The notes beneath the pieces were generated by a model. That model worked only from the letters and a program-made list of their open reading frames with translations, had not been told where the DNA came from and did not search any database. 64,000 bases of DNA from Ahrensia sp. R2A130 (GTDB lineage: Bacteria > Pseudomonadota > Alphaproteobacteria > Rhizobiales > Rhizobiaceae), in contig NZ_AEEB01000022.1 in NCBI RefSeq assembly GCF_000179775.1, positions 372,001 through 436,000 of the forward strand, read 5' to 3'. Both the position numbers and the translations under genes were made by a program. This document shows positions 26,401 to 41,400 of this stretch, one piece after another. Position 1 is the stretch's first letter, and each line of letters opens with the position of its first letter.

Positions 26401-29400
26401 CAAAGACCCGCTCGTTTTTGATTTGGATGGCGACGGTCTGGAATCCGTCTCGCTTCGATCCAGCGGTGTTTCTTTCGATATCGATAGCGATCTGTTCGGA
26501 GAAGGCACGGGGTGGTTGTCAGCGGATGATGGGTTCCTGGCGATCGATCTGAACGGCAATGGTCGGATCGATGGGATCGAGGAACTGTTCGGTGACGAGA
26601 CCATCGGTGGCTTCGAGGCGCTGTCGGTTTATGACAGTGATGGTGATGGGGCGATCACGGCGGCGGATGCGGTCTGGGCTGATCTTCGTATCTGGCAGGA
26701 TCTGAATCAGGACGGGAAATCCGGCACCATCGAAGATGGCGATCAGGACGAATTGAGCACGCTGGATGAGCTCGACATCGTCACCATCGACCTCGCTTCG
26801 GTCGAATTGACTGGTTTCACTCCGCAGGGCACCGAAATCCGCCGCGCGGGTGGCTTCGAATATGGCGATGGCACGCGCAACGAAGTGCTGGAAGCCATCT
26901 TCCCGACAGACGATATCCGTACGGAATATCTCGGCGAGACCGGCATCGCGCCTTGGCTGGCCGATCTGCCGGTCAACGCCAAAGGTTTTGGACGGATTAC
27001 CGATCTGGCCGTATCTCTATCCAACGACATGGATATGGCCGACGCGCTGCGCGCCGCTTCTTCCGATCTTACAATCCCAAATCTGAAAACGTTGCGTGAA
27101 GCCATCGGCCCCGTGCTTGACCGGTGGAGCGTGACGCTGGAGCAGACCCGCGAACTCACGCCAGTCTTATTGAGCACCAACAGCGACACGGTCCAACTGG
27201 TTGATCGTGCGGTCTACGTCGAAAACAACGCCTCCGGCTATTGGACGCTGGCCTCCGATGCTTCGATACTCGATGCTAACGGCGTAGCTATTGCTGAACC
27301 CACATTGGAAGATGTGCTGGCGCAAGCCACTGCGGACGGATCGGTTTGGCAGTTGGAACAGCTTTTCTCGCCATCCTCCCGACAGGATAATCTCCAACAC
27401 CGTACCGAAGTGCCATATTTGGTCGAAATCGTTGATGGGCGTGCGGTGGTTCTCGATCATGGTATTCGCGGCGTTGATGGCAGCTGGACGCTTGCGAGCG
27501 GCACCCCGATTCTGGACGCCCAGGGTACAATCATCGAAGCTGCGACGAAGGCGGACATCACCGCTCAGGCAACTGCCGACGGTCAGGAATGGCGCGTCGA
27601 AGAGATTAGCTTCAACCCGTTTGCCGCCATCGATATTGAGAATATCGGAGTGCGGTTCCTTGATGGTGAGGTGGTCGATTACACCGTCGAGATGACGGAC
27701 GAGGACGGTTCGTTCTACGTCTGGGCGCGCAATCTTGATCGGGCATTGGAATTGCAGGTTCTCAAGGGCGAGAACAACAATTTCAACCTGCGCAACTACG
27801 AGGTGGATTTCGACCGTCTGGACGAGGTGGATTCCACCTCCGATAGTCGATTCCGCGTCGAACTGCTGTCTCCAAACCAGTTTCACCTGGCCACATCTTT
27901 GATTGGAATCGATTTCCAGCCTGCGATGTTGTCCGGTGAGATTGATGACGTGACGGGGGCCATTTCCTACTCCGTTAATTCCAGCGGTGACGTTAGCCTG
28001 TCTGACGTCGGCTACACGTCGGGCATCGACGCCATGATCGGTCTGTTGGGCACGATGATGGACGGCTATCTTGCTATCGAAAGTTCATTCGCGGTTCGCG
28101 CCGCACTGGCGACAGGTCTGTCTCAATACGCTCGTGGCGTGACGTATGATGCAGCTGATGATGTCTTCCGTGGCGATGGCCGTGAACTTGCGCCCATGTT
28201 CGAAGCGATCTTCGAAACGATGCCAGCTGGCTACGATGCGGCGTTCGATTATCTGACCGACTGGAACGAGCTTCTCTTCGAAGTCTATTCACATTTTGAA
28301 ACGGCAGGCGGCGCCAATGCCGGTGGCCTGGGCGTGTCCATCGACCAGCGGTTCATATTACAGATGATGCTGCCGGCCTTTGAGGCCACAGACACAGAAC
28401 TCGACCTACCTGCAGCACTGAACGCGCTGGCGGTAGACGAGAGCAATCTGCGCCAACATCTGGCGGATGCTACCGAAGTTGCTGGCACCGATGGAACGGA
28501 CCTGTTCCACATCTCGTCAGGCGACCAGACGTTCACGGGTGGTCTCGGCAGTGACACCTATGTTGTGGGCCAGGACTTCGGCCGCGATATCATTCGCGAT
28601 CTTGATCAGGGTTCGTTTGACGATCTGCGCTTCTCATCACTGTCTGCCGATGACGTAACGTCCCTTCGCGACGGCGAAGACATGATCATCACCGTGACTG
28701 AAACCGGCGAAGAAATCCGGCTGATCGACCAGTTCCTGGGAGAGTTGAATGAGTACTATTCGTCGGGCGAGCAGGCGGAAACCGGGGTCAACGTCATCGT
28801 GTTCGCCGATGGCGAGATCTGGGATCGCTTCGAGATGGCAATCCAAGTTGCTGATCCACGCGATACCGATGATGCCTATGTTGGTTCGGGCTCAGGCGAT
28901 GTGCTGTTTGGTGGCAAGGGCAACGATGCGCTGACCGGTGGAGCCGGTGGAGATTATTACATCTTCACTCGTGGTGACGGGCAGGATGTCGTTAATGATC
29001 GCGGCAACTTCTCCTTTGGTCCGGTAGAAGCTGGTATCGACTTCATCCAGTTCGTTGGTGACATTTCTTCTAGCGACCTCAAGCTCGTGCGCGATGGCGC
29101 AAGCGATGATCTCTTAATCACATTGCTCGATAAGGACGGCGTCGAGACCAGCGATACGATCAAGGTTGTAGGGCAGTTGGGTGGCATCGAACTTAATCTG
29201 CAGGCTTGGGAGCAAGTCTCGCCTGGCCTAGGCGTTACCTACGTTTCTCCGGCACTCATCGAGCGCTTTATATTCGGCGATGGCACATCGCTGGAGTTCA
29301 CCGAAATTGCTGATCGGGTACTGGAAAACGCCCGAACTGATGGTGACGATGCCATCTACGGCATGGTCAATGACAACGTGCTTGATGGCGGCGCTGGCAA

Positions 29401-32400
29401 CGATTATCTCACCGGCTTCTTCGGTTCTGACACCTACGTCTTTGAGCGCGGCTACGGGCACGATGTCATCGAAGACAATGACACGGCCAGCAAACTGTTT
29501 GGCAACACGCCCGACACTCTGGAATTCCGTGGTGGAATTGATTGGACTGACCTCGAATTCAGTCGCGATGGCGATACAGACACGCTAACCATCACCATCG
29601 TGGGTACGGAAGATGCGGTCACGCTGGTCGACTTCCTTTTGAACTTCGAGTTCATCGGCTTCGTCAATGTCATCGAAACCATCACCTTCGACAATGATGT
29701 CGAGTGGTCCTATCTCGATTTGTTGCAGAAGTTCATCGATGCCGAACGTACAGATGGCGACGATTCAATCTACGGTTTCCGTTCTGATGATGTCATCGAA
29801 GGCGGCCTCGGCAACGATACGCTGGAAGGGCACGGTGGTAATGATACCTATCTGTTCTCGCGCGGCAGCGGTCACGACACGATCTATGAAGACACCTATG
29901 ACAAGGGACCGCTGAGCACTGAAAAGGCCGGTGAAGACACGCTTGTCTTCGACGGCATTTCGGCCTCCGATGTCGACTTCACCCGCACCGATCTCGATCT
30001 TATCATCACGGTTCGCGACACTGGTGAAAGTATCACCATTCGCGATCAGTATGTGCGTGCAGAACAGCAAACACACGCTGTTGAACGCTTTGAGTTCAGT
30101 GACGCGACACTTCTGTTTTCCAATTTCAATCCGGAAGATATCGACCTTGTTGGCACCGCAGCTGACGAAACGATCACCGGGTCGAATTTCTCCGAAGTGC
30201 TGGACGGACGTGCCGGCAACGACACGCTGATCGGGCGGGACGGCGGCGACATCTATAGATTCGATGTCGGTTACGGTGAAGATCTCATCATTGATGTGCA
30301 GGAACGCTCGGGCTGGGAAGACCGGCGCGGTACGGATGTTCCCACCGATGATGTGGTTCAATTCGGTGATGAGATCACTCGCGACAATGTCGTATTCACA
30401 CGCAGTGGTGATGACCTCGTCATCACGGTGGAGCAACGCACGGATATTCTGCGCATCCGCAACCAGTTCGCCGACGAGATTAACGGCATCGAGCGTTTTG
30501 AATTCGTCGGTGATGGTTTCCTTGATCGCAGAGACATTGAAGAACTTCTGCAGATTGAAGCGGGCAACCGTGGTGACAACATAATCACCGGTCTTGAAAA
30601 CCAGCCCAACTCTTTCGACGGCGGCCAAGGCGATGATCTGCTGATCGGTGGACTAGCTGCTGACACCTATGCCTTTGGCATCGGTTCTGATTTCGACACT
30701 ATAGAAGAGCGCGCAGATGCGGCTGGCGTGATCGATAGAATTGTCTTCGGGCAGTCGGTGAACGCCGATGGCCTCATCCTGCGCCGCAACGATAACGACC
30801 TGTTGATCGATATCGGCAATGGCACCGATGTGTTGACCATCGTGGATGGTCTGGGTGCAACGACGGTTGAGCATTTTGAATTCGCAGACGGTTCGGTTCT
30901 AACGCTGGACCAAATCCGCGATGATCTGTTGATCGGCGATGAAACCAGCCAACGCATCGTGGGCTTTGACGGTCGTGACGACCGGATCGAAGGCGGTGCC
31001 GGATCGGACTCGTTGGAAGGCGGCTTGGGCGACGACACGTACACCTTCGGCTTCGGTCAGGGTAACGCTGTTATCCGCGAAACAGGTGGGATCGACCGCA
31101 TAGAATTTGGTACCGGTGTTACCCGCGACCAGATCAGTTTCCGCGAAGTCGATGGCGATCTGATGATGACGCTGGTGAACAGCGGGCAGACAATCGTCGT
31201 GCTTGGCGGCGCCATGCTCGGTGAAGCTGGTGGGTTGGTCGAAGAGTTCGCCTTCCCATCCGGTGACGTGTTGGCGCTTACCGATATCATCGCGATCGCG
31301 CGCGAGGGTGCAACCAATATCGGTTCTGACATCATTGACCTGACATCGCCGTTTGCCGCGCCGGAAGCGGCTCCCGGTTTTGGTAACGATCTCGTTCTCA
31401 TGGGTGCCGACACCAAGGTCACGTTCAAGAGCGGGGGCGGTCTCGACACTGTGGTGCTGCCAGACGTGCAAGGCGGTGCCGAACTGTTTTTTGCAGACGC
31501 TTATTCAGACCAGGTTAGTGTGCGCGTAGACGGACAGTCGTCCGGCGATCTCACGATCCTTGTGCCTGAAAGTGGAGACGAAGTGGTGCTACGGGATGCC
31601 GTGGACGCAAGCGAGCTTCCCATCATTCGTTTCGCCGATGGGGAAACCTGGACGGCCGAGCAACTGTTCGCCCGTGCTGTGGAAACGCAACAAACCGACG
31701 GTTCCGACCTCGTGTTCGGTAGCGTGGGCGCTGACACGCTGGAAGGCGGTTCCGGTGACGATGACATACGCGGCGGTGCCGGAGATGACACGTATATATT
31801 CCGTCGTGGCGACGGTCGCGATGTGCTGACCGATGATCGTCGCGAAGAGGTGGGCGGCACCGACAGATTGGAAATCCGCGGCTATCTGGCTGAAGAGATG
31901 CAGGTCTCCCGTGTAGGCGGAAGCAACGAAGAAATCGTGCTGACTTTCGATGGCACAAACGATGAGATCGTGCTGCGCGGTCGGATCGAAACCGTGGCAT
32001 TCGGCGACGGCACCGAATTTGCGATCGACGACCTGATTTCTACCGCTGTGGGTCAAGGCACAGCCTACGCTAATGAGTTGACCGGAACGCTAGGTAACGA
32101 TGTGTTCGAGGGTGGCCGTGGCGACGACGTGCTGCGTGGTCTGGATGGCAGCGACATCTACATTTTCCGGCGCGGCGATGGTGCCGACATCATTACTGAT
32201 CCCCGTTCGGCCACCAATGGCGACAAGATTGTCCTCGCCGACCATTTCGTTTCCGAGCTGAAGGTACGCGGCGTCGAAGGCAGCGCGAACGACCTGTTGA
32301 TGCTCTTGGGCAATGGCGATCAGATCATATTGGTGAACGGTCTCAACCGTTTCAGCAGGTCTATTGATCGATTTGAATTCAATGGCGGAACGGTTTGGAC

Positions 32401-35400
32401 CCACGCTCAGATTATCGACCTATACGACCGCACTAATGCAGCTAGTGATGCAGATATCATCACTGGAACAAGTGGCGATGATGTTTTGACCGGGACCAAC
32501 GGCAACGACGTTTTCCAGCCCGGCTACAATGACGCCGACACCATCGTCATCGAGCGTGGCGCAGGTCGCGACATCGTTATCGAAGCTACTGTGCCCCAAA
32601 GCCGCGTTGAGCTTCGCGGTTACGATCTGTCCGAACTCTTGATTTCAAGCGTTCCCGACACCACCCGCGACATTCTTATTCGCTTTGCAGGCACGGCTGA
32701 TGAAGTCGTGATCGAGCGCCCGGCGCAGTACACTTTCTCAGGTGCGGACCGAGATACTACCCGTCCCTTCTTGATTGCGGATGATGGCGCACTTTCCATC
32801 GACGATCTGACGGCTGCGCTCAGCGTGACCACCGGAGATGTTGGAAACAACACTCTGCGCGATCCCAACTCCGGCTCTTCGAGTTCGGTGTTCGATGGCG
32901 GATTTGGCGACGATACGATTTCAACCGGGGAAGGTCAGGACACCATTCGTTTCGCGCGCGGAGACGGTCGCGATACTATCGAAGCGAAGGTCGTGTTCGC
33001 GTTCACGTCGGACACTTTGGAATTGTCAGGCTACCTTCCTGATGACGTGATCCTAACGGCGCACCCGTTCGAACCGCTCGGTTTCATCGTAACATTTGTG
33101 GGAACGGATGACGAGATCGTCGTTCGCTCCACCAGCAGTCTGTTGCGCGCGCGCGTCACCAAGATCGAGTTTGATGACGGCACAATTTGGTCGAGCAGCG
33201 ATATTGCGGCGCGGACGGGTCCGGCCGCGTTTGCAGAACCGAACGAAATTCTCGACCAACCGACCGATGGCCTGCCTATCGAGATGGGAGCGGGTGACGA
33301 CTATGTCCGCACGGTCGATACCGACGATATGTACATCTACCGCAACGGCGATGGTCGTGACGTCTATTTCGATGAGGGCACCAATAGTGCGCAGGGTGCC
33401 GACATTGTCGAGTTTGCGGACCTTCTGATCGGCGATGTAAAATTCGAACGTCGCGGTGACAGCTTCGCCGTCGTAATCGAAGCTGACGCCGCACGGGGTA
33501 TAATTGCGGGCTCCATCACTATCTCTGATGCACTGATCGGCACCCGTGGACAGATCGAGATTTTCCGTTTTTCCGATGGTGAAGAGATAGGTCTCGCCAC
33601 CGCCATCGCACAATCTATCCGCGATGATGCAACGCAGGGCGCTGACACAATCACCGGTACGGCTGGCGACGATGAGATTTCCGGCGATGGCGGAAGCGAT
33701 CTGCTCTTCGGTGGCGAAGGAAACGACACCTACGTCTGGTCGCGTGGTGACGGTCATGATGAAATTTCCGACATCGGCGGCGTTGATCGCCTCCGCCTTG
33801 CCGGTGTCACAGAAGGCGATTTGTTTTTCGAACAGGCGTCGCGTGGCCTTATCGTCACGATTGCAGCAACCAGTGCTGGTAGCGATGGCGGGACCGTCAT
33901 CCTTCTTGGCGACCCGTTGGGAACCGCTATCGAAAGCATCGAACTCGAAGACGGCACCATCATCGACAGTGACGCAATTTCAGCCCGTCTGATCGCCCAA
34001 CAGGCGTCGGTTTTCGATGATCGAATAACCGGCTTTGCAACCGGTGATACGCTGGCTGGTGGACTTGGTGACGATACCCTTTTGGGCGGCGATGGTGCCG
34101 ACACCTACACTTACGCGCGCGGTGACAGCTCCGATATCATTTCGGACGTTTCCACCGATGGCGCTGTCGATACTCTAAAACTCGTCGGCATTGATCCTTC
34201 TGACGTTTCGCTTCGCATTGGTTTCGACGATGGCCGTTCTACTGGCGGCGGGGCTGATCTGAACGTCATTATCGCACCCACCATCACCGATGGCATCGAC
34301 GGCGGTCGCGTCACAGTGCGCAACTCATTGGATAGTGATGACACACGCGGCATCGAAGCAATTGTATTCGACGATGGCACGGTCTGGCAGCGCAGCGACT
34401 TTGCAACGCTGATCGGGCGCAATATCGGCACCGGCAATGATGACCTGCTGATCGGAACAACGGGTGACGATGATCTTACCGGGCTAGGTGGCAATGACAG
34501 TCTGCTCGGCGGCGAAGGCGACGACACTTATTTCTATTCCCGTGGCGATGGCCTCGACAGCATCGAAGATGCTTCGGGCTCCACCGATCGCTTGGAAATC
34601 GCAGGCTACGCCCTGTCAGAATTGACCTTCGCAAGCCGTGGTCTTGAGGGTAGTGAATTGATCATTCGCTTGGCCCAATTCGACGACGAAATCACGATCA
34701 TCGGTGGCCTTTCTAACGGCGCGAACCGCATTGAACAGATCGTCCTGAGCGATAGCGGAGAAACGCTTTCCCTCAATGATATTCGCGCGATCATGCTGGC
34801 GCAGTCCGCCAGTGACAGTAACGATACGATCCTCGGTTCCACTGGCGATGATGTGTTGCGCGGCGGTGTTGGCGACGACGTGCTGCAAGGTAATGACGGC
34901 ACGGACACCTATATTTATCGCGCGGGCGATGGCGATGATCGCATCATCGATATCGCGCCCAACCGGTCAAGCCTGCATTCGAGCTTGATCGAACTGCCGG
35001 ATCACAATGTCGATGATATCGCCTACGTAACGCGTGGCGGGCCAGATAGCGACGATCTCGTCATTATGTTCGGCGGAGAGCGTGACCGTCTCATCATCGA
35101 ACGCGCGCTCACGCCGCGAGCCAATGAAGACACAATCACCTTCGCGGACGGAACCGTGTGGACCGCAGACGACATGCGTGCGGCAACAATGGCGACATCG
35201 TCGACATCGGGCGACGACAAAATCTACGGATTTGCAGGCGATGACACGTTCCTGTCGACCACAGGTGACGACACCATGTGGGGTCGTGATGGCGACGATC
35301 TCTACCAGTTCGCCCGGGGCAGTGGGCAGGATACAATCTACGATACCGTTGAGGCAGGCGGCAGCGACCGCGTGGAATTCCTCGACTTCGTGTCCAGCGA

Positions 35401-38400
35401 AGTGTCCGTCGACCGGCTTTATCAGGGTAGCGATGCTTTGGTTTTCACCTTCGCCACCTCGCCCCGCGATAGCCTGACAGTGTTCGGTGGCTTGCTCGGA
35501 GCAGTCGCGGAATACACCTTCACGGACGGTGTTATCTGGACGCCTTCAATCATTCTTGGTCTGCTGGACAACGAAGCGCCCAACGCGGTGGATGACGGAT
35601 ATCTCTCCGCTGTTTCTGGTGCGGCGACAACTGTTCTGGCGGCTGATCTTCTCGCCAATGATTTCGATCCCGACCGCGATACGCTTTCCATCATCGCCGT
35701 TGATGGCGGTGAAAATGGCACGGCTGAACTCGACGTTGATGGAAATATCGTCTTCACCGCCAATGGTGATTTCACCGGCGCGACAACATTCACCTATACC
35801 CTCTCGGATGGTCGCAACGGCCTGAACGAAGCCAGCGTCAACATCCGTGTTCGGCCTGTGGCGGAAGCGCGTGATGATACAGGCTACACTGTGGCCGAAG
35901 ATGACGTGCTCGTCATTCGCACCGAACGCCTGCTTGCCAACGATGCCGACGGCGACCGGATGGTTTTGGCGCAGGTTTTGAACCCGACTAACGGCACTGT
36001 ATCACTCTCCAGCAATGGCGAAATTCTGTTCACGCCGGATGCAGACTACAACGGCTCAGCTGCATTCAGCTACATCGCCAACACCGCCGATGGCGGTCGC
36101 GCTGAGGCTCGCGTATTCATTGATGTCACCGGCGTCAACGATGAACCCGTCGCTTTGGATGACAACGGTTTCCTCGTTCTTGAAGGCGGCAGCCTTGTTA
36201 TAGATACGGCAAATCTGTTGGAGAACGATAGCGACATCGACGGTGATGATCTCACCATATCTTCTGTCGTTCCCACCACCGATCTAGATGTATCGCTCAC
36301 CGATGACGGTGTGATCCTCGTGTCCCCAAGGGGCGACTTCTTCGGTGAAGCCAGCTTCACCTATGTGGTGTCGGACGGTGCAGGCTCGACCGCGCAAGGC
36401 CAGGTCACAGTCACCGTAGAACCCGTCAATGATGCGCCTGTGGTGATCGATGATCTCATCACCATGGATAGCGGCGAAAGGCTGCGCGAAGACAATCCAA
36501 CCGTCATCGATCTGGCAACTCTGCTCGCCAATGATAGCGATCCGGATGGTGATACGCTAACTGTCACAGGCGTTGTTTCGGGCCCGCAGGGCGAAGCGCG
36601 ATTGCTGGAAAATGGCACGATCCTATTCACGCCGAACCAGGATTTCAACGGGATTGCCAGCTTCGACTACACAGTTGATGACGGGCAGGGCGGTTCGACC
36701 ACGGGCACTGTTTCTCTCGACTATGAAGCTGTCAACGATGGTCCCGTTGTCACTAATGACGGTTACGTTGTCGATCCGCTGACCGGCTTACCCAGCGGCC
36801 CATCGATCTATCGTGGTCAGGAAGACGTACCGCTCGAAATCGCCATCTCCGAACTGCTGTCCAACGATATTGATCCCGAAGGTTTCGCGCTGACGTTCCG
36901 TAGCGCCGGCAGTGGTATCGAAGGCGATGTCGAGGTTACCGATCGTGGCACGGTTATCTTCACGCCTGATGCCGATTTTTGGGGTGAAGCCAGCTTTGCC
37001 TATCTCGTTGCCGATGCGGAAGGCGCGACCCAGTTGGGTCAGGTTTCTCTTTGGTTCGACAATGTTGGCGATGGCCCGCCCGTTGCCAATACGGATGTTA
37101 TTGAAGTCTATGAGGATGTGCCGTTTACGATTCCGCTGGAACTGCTTCTGGCCAACGACACAGATATTGATCGCGACGAGTTGGAGTTCGTGTCGTGGCA
37201 GTGGCTGGTGCCGGAATTCACCAACGGCGATATCTATCAGCAAGCCAATGGCGATCTTTTGTTCACACCGGACGCGGACACCAACCGGGTTTCGGTATTC
37301 ACCTATGTCGTGACTGACAATCGTGACGGTACGGATACCGGTGAAGTGCAAATCAATATCTTGCCGGTCGATGATCAACCGACGGCCACGGATGATGACG
37401 GTGGAACAACACCATTCTCCGTTCCGCTCGTTCTGCGCGCGTCCGAACTCGTGTTCAACGATGTGGACGTGGATATTTCCGATGCGGAAAACGGTGTCGA
37501 GGCCGGCCTAACGTTCGTTGGTGTCGATTCCGTCAGCAACGGCACTTACGAGATCGTCGCCTTTGGCGATGAAACCTTCATCATCGTTCGAGCTGAACCT
37601 GGCTTCAGCGGCGACATCACGGTCCGCTATCTCATCGAGGACGAGACAGGTCTTCAGGATCTCGGTTTTGCTACTGGATACGCTGCCACCACATACGATC
37701 TCACGTTGGTAGGTTCAGACGTCACGGACCTCATCGAAGGCACGAGCGACGCTGAGACCATCACTGGATTGGCCGGTGATGATCTTCTGGTGGCTCTTGG
37801 TGGAAACGACACTATCGACGGTGGCTCGGGTAACGACACGATCCGCGCCGGTGACGGCGACGACGTCATCATCGGTGGCGATGGTGCTGATACGATTGAT
37901 GGTGGCGACGGATATGATACCGTCGATTTCGCAGATTCCAACACCGGCGTGAACGCTGATCTGGAGTCACGAATTGGTCGAGGCGGCCACGCGCAAGGTG
38001 ATGTCTATACCAATGTAGAAGCTCTTCTTGGCACACAATATGCCGACACACTCGGCGGCTCGACAGGCGATGAACGCCTGGTTGGCAACGACGGCGACGA
38101 CACGCTGGACGGGCGTTCGGGTAATGATGATCTGTCCGGCGGTAAGGGCGATGATGTTCTAACTGGCGGCGATGGTGCCGATGTCATTGCAGGCGGCGAT
38201 GGCAATGATACCGCGTCTTATGAACTATCTGCAGAAGCGGTCTCCGTGTCTCTGCAGAACGGCACTGCAGCTGGCAGTGACGCACACGGCGACACGCTAA
38301 CCAGCATCGAAAACCTCACCGGCAGTGCGTTCAACGACGATCTGCAAGGTGGCGACGGCACCAACATACTGATCGGTGGTCGCGGCGATGACGTGCTTCG

Positions 38401-41400
38401 TGGCATGGCAGGTGATGACTTGCTAATCGGTGGTCGAGGCGCTGATACGCTGTCGGGCGGCGCAGGCATCGACATCGCCGATTACACCCTGTCAGCTGAA
38501 GGCGTAACCGTCGATATGGCGGACGGCGCCGCAGGTGGCGGCGATGCGACGGGTGACACTTTCGATGGCATCGAAGTCATTCAAGGTTCCTACCATAATG
38601 ACATTCTACGCGGTGATGGCACCGATAACATGTTGCGTGGCGGTTTGGGCGAAGATGTTCTTGACGGACGCGGCGGCTTCGACACCGCCGATTACTCGCG
38701 TTCTGAAACTCCGGTAACACTCGACCTTGGTACCGGTGTAGGCACAGCGGGTGAAGCCGCTGGCGACACGCTTATCTCCATCGAGAAAGTCACTGGTTCG
38801 TCTTACGACGACGCGCTCTCTGGCAGCACGGCTGCAGATACGTTCGACGGCGGCATGGGTAACGATACGATGTCCGGCAAAGCCGGTTCAGATACCTATG
38901 TGTTCGGCACCGAAAGCGGCACTGACTTGGTGATCGAAAATGGTGATGCTGCTGACGTAGATCGCATCGCATTGACCGCCGATCTTGAACCCAAAGACGT
39001 TTCCATCATCCGCGAGGGCGACGATCTTTTAGTCGAAATCGAGCGCGAAGGCGGGCTTCTAATCGATACGCTTCGGGTGACCGATCACTTCCTTGGTCGC
39101 GAAACTGGTATCGAGGAAATCTCCTTCAACAACGGCATAATCTGGGACCGTGATCGTATCGACGCGCTCACACGCCTCGATCGGTTCAACGCCGAAGACG
39201 ACATTCTGCGTTTGGCGGTGGAAGACGAGCTGTTGGTTATCCATCCTGCAACATTGCTGCAGAATGACCTTGATGGCGATGCTACGGGCCTCTCCATCGT
39301 CTCCGTTTCCGCCGCCATCAACTGCACCGTGACGTTGTTAGAAAATGGAACGATCACGTTTTTGGGCGACCGCGATGTGACGGGTGATGCGTTCTTTGAC
39401 TACACGGTCAGAGACGAGTTCGGACGTGAGTCCAGCGCAACAGTCGAAGTCAATCTGGCACCTGTCAACGACGCTCCTGTGGGCGTAGATGACGGCATTT
39501 TCCACTCCGATGAAGATCAAGCGCTTCGCATCACATTTGCCGAACTTGTCGGAAACGATATCGACGTCGACGGTGATAGTCTCAGCATCGTAGCAACAGG
39601 CTTTGGTCCGCTCATCGGTGTGGATGGCCAGACCATTGATGCGAGTGATCTCTACAATGCGACCAACGGTCAGGTCGCGTTGGGTGAAGGCTTTGTCGAG
39701 TTCACGACGCTTGAAGATTTCTTTGGCTTTGCAGGCTTCACCTATACGCTCACGGACCCTGACGGACTAACATCTACAGCTGCGGTGCAACTGTATTTCG
39801 ACCCGGTCAATGATGCGCCACGCATTCTCGATATCAAGCCGTGGATCCGTTTGGAGACGACCACCGATTTCGATATGTCGGACCTCATCAACCGCATCTA
39901 CGATATCGAGAAAGACGACTTCACCATCATCGATATCAAGCGCCCGGTAAACGGAACGCTGGATTGGGATGTCGATAACGGGGTGATCTCATTCACCCCG
40001 GGCATGTTGGGCACCGCATCATTTGAAATTGACGTGCGCGATGCCCGCGGTGCTGAGGCAACGCTCGATTTCGACATGCGCGTGCGCCCGCTCAATGATG
40101 CGCCCATCGCCAACGATGACAGCTTTACTGCTATCGAAGACACGCCGTTCCTGATCGACCCCGCGGACCTGATTGCCAACGATACGGACGAGAATGGTGA
40201 CACCATCGAGTTCGTCACATTCGAGCGTTTCCCGACAAACGGCAAAGTAAGCCTGACAGATGACGGGATGATCCTGTTCACGCCGCGCGCCGATTACAAC
40301 GGGCAGGCCGGTTTCGAATACGAGATCACCGATGGTCGTGGCTTGTCTGATGTCGGCTTCGTTGCGATCACAGTGCTACCGCGCAACGATGCTCCGATCC
40401 TGAACACCGATATCCTGACGTCGTCGGAAGGCGATGACATCTTCATTCTGGCTGCCGAAGCCTTCGGTAACGATGTGGAGCCGGACGGCGACGTGTTGTT
40501 CTTCACGTCCGTCGATGTGCTTGGCGAAATGACGTTGCGGTTCCTGTCGGGTGAGCCGGTCATTCGTGGCGCGTCCCTCGATAATGGTGATCTACCGGAT
40601 TGGCTGACCTACAACGCAGAAACGATGACATTTAGTGGCGAGATGCCCGCAGACCTGGCGCCCGATGCATCGATTGATGTGCAGGTCATCATCTCCTACC
40701 CCGATGCCGATCGCGTGTTCCTGCAACCGATCAGCTTCACTGCTGATGATGCGGCACAACTGCTGGCGGGCATCGAATTCGGCACGCTTGTTCCCGAAGG
40801 CTATGCTCTGCGCGAAGAGATGACGACATCGTTCGCTTTCACCGGCATGGGCAACGGTGTCGACGTCTCCACAACTCTGGCGGATGGCGCAAGCCCGCTC
40901 CCCGAATGGCTGACCTTCGATGCTGATACGGTGATTTTCACCGGAACGCCCCCTGCTGGCGAGACTGACGTCATCAACGTGCAACTGACCTTCCTACACA
41001 CAGCTGCAGATGGACAGGTGTCCAACCGCAGTGAAATTTTCAGCATCGACCCGACCGACCCTGCGCTCGCCGAGGGCATCGCATGGTCTAGCGATATTGC
41101 GCTTCTGGATACTGCCGATGGTATCTTTACTGCTCGCTCTGCATTCGGTCGTCCGCTGCCCTACTGGCTTGATTTTGATGCCGATACGATGTCGCTCGTC
41201 GAAACCGGGATCGCACCGGAGGCAGATGCCGATATAGCGCGCGTGCAGTTGGTCTTCGAAGGCAACACCAGTGCATTGCCAGACGATACCTTTTCGACGG
41301 CTACAGGAACCTTTGCCATCGAACTCATGGTCGACCCTACGGCTATCGATCTTGGTGTGATTAATGCAATCTTTGCAGGCGACCCTTTCTTTGCCGCGCA

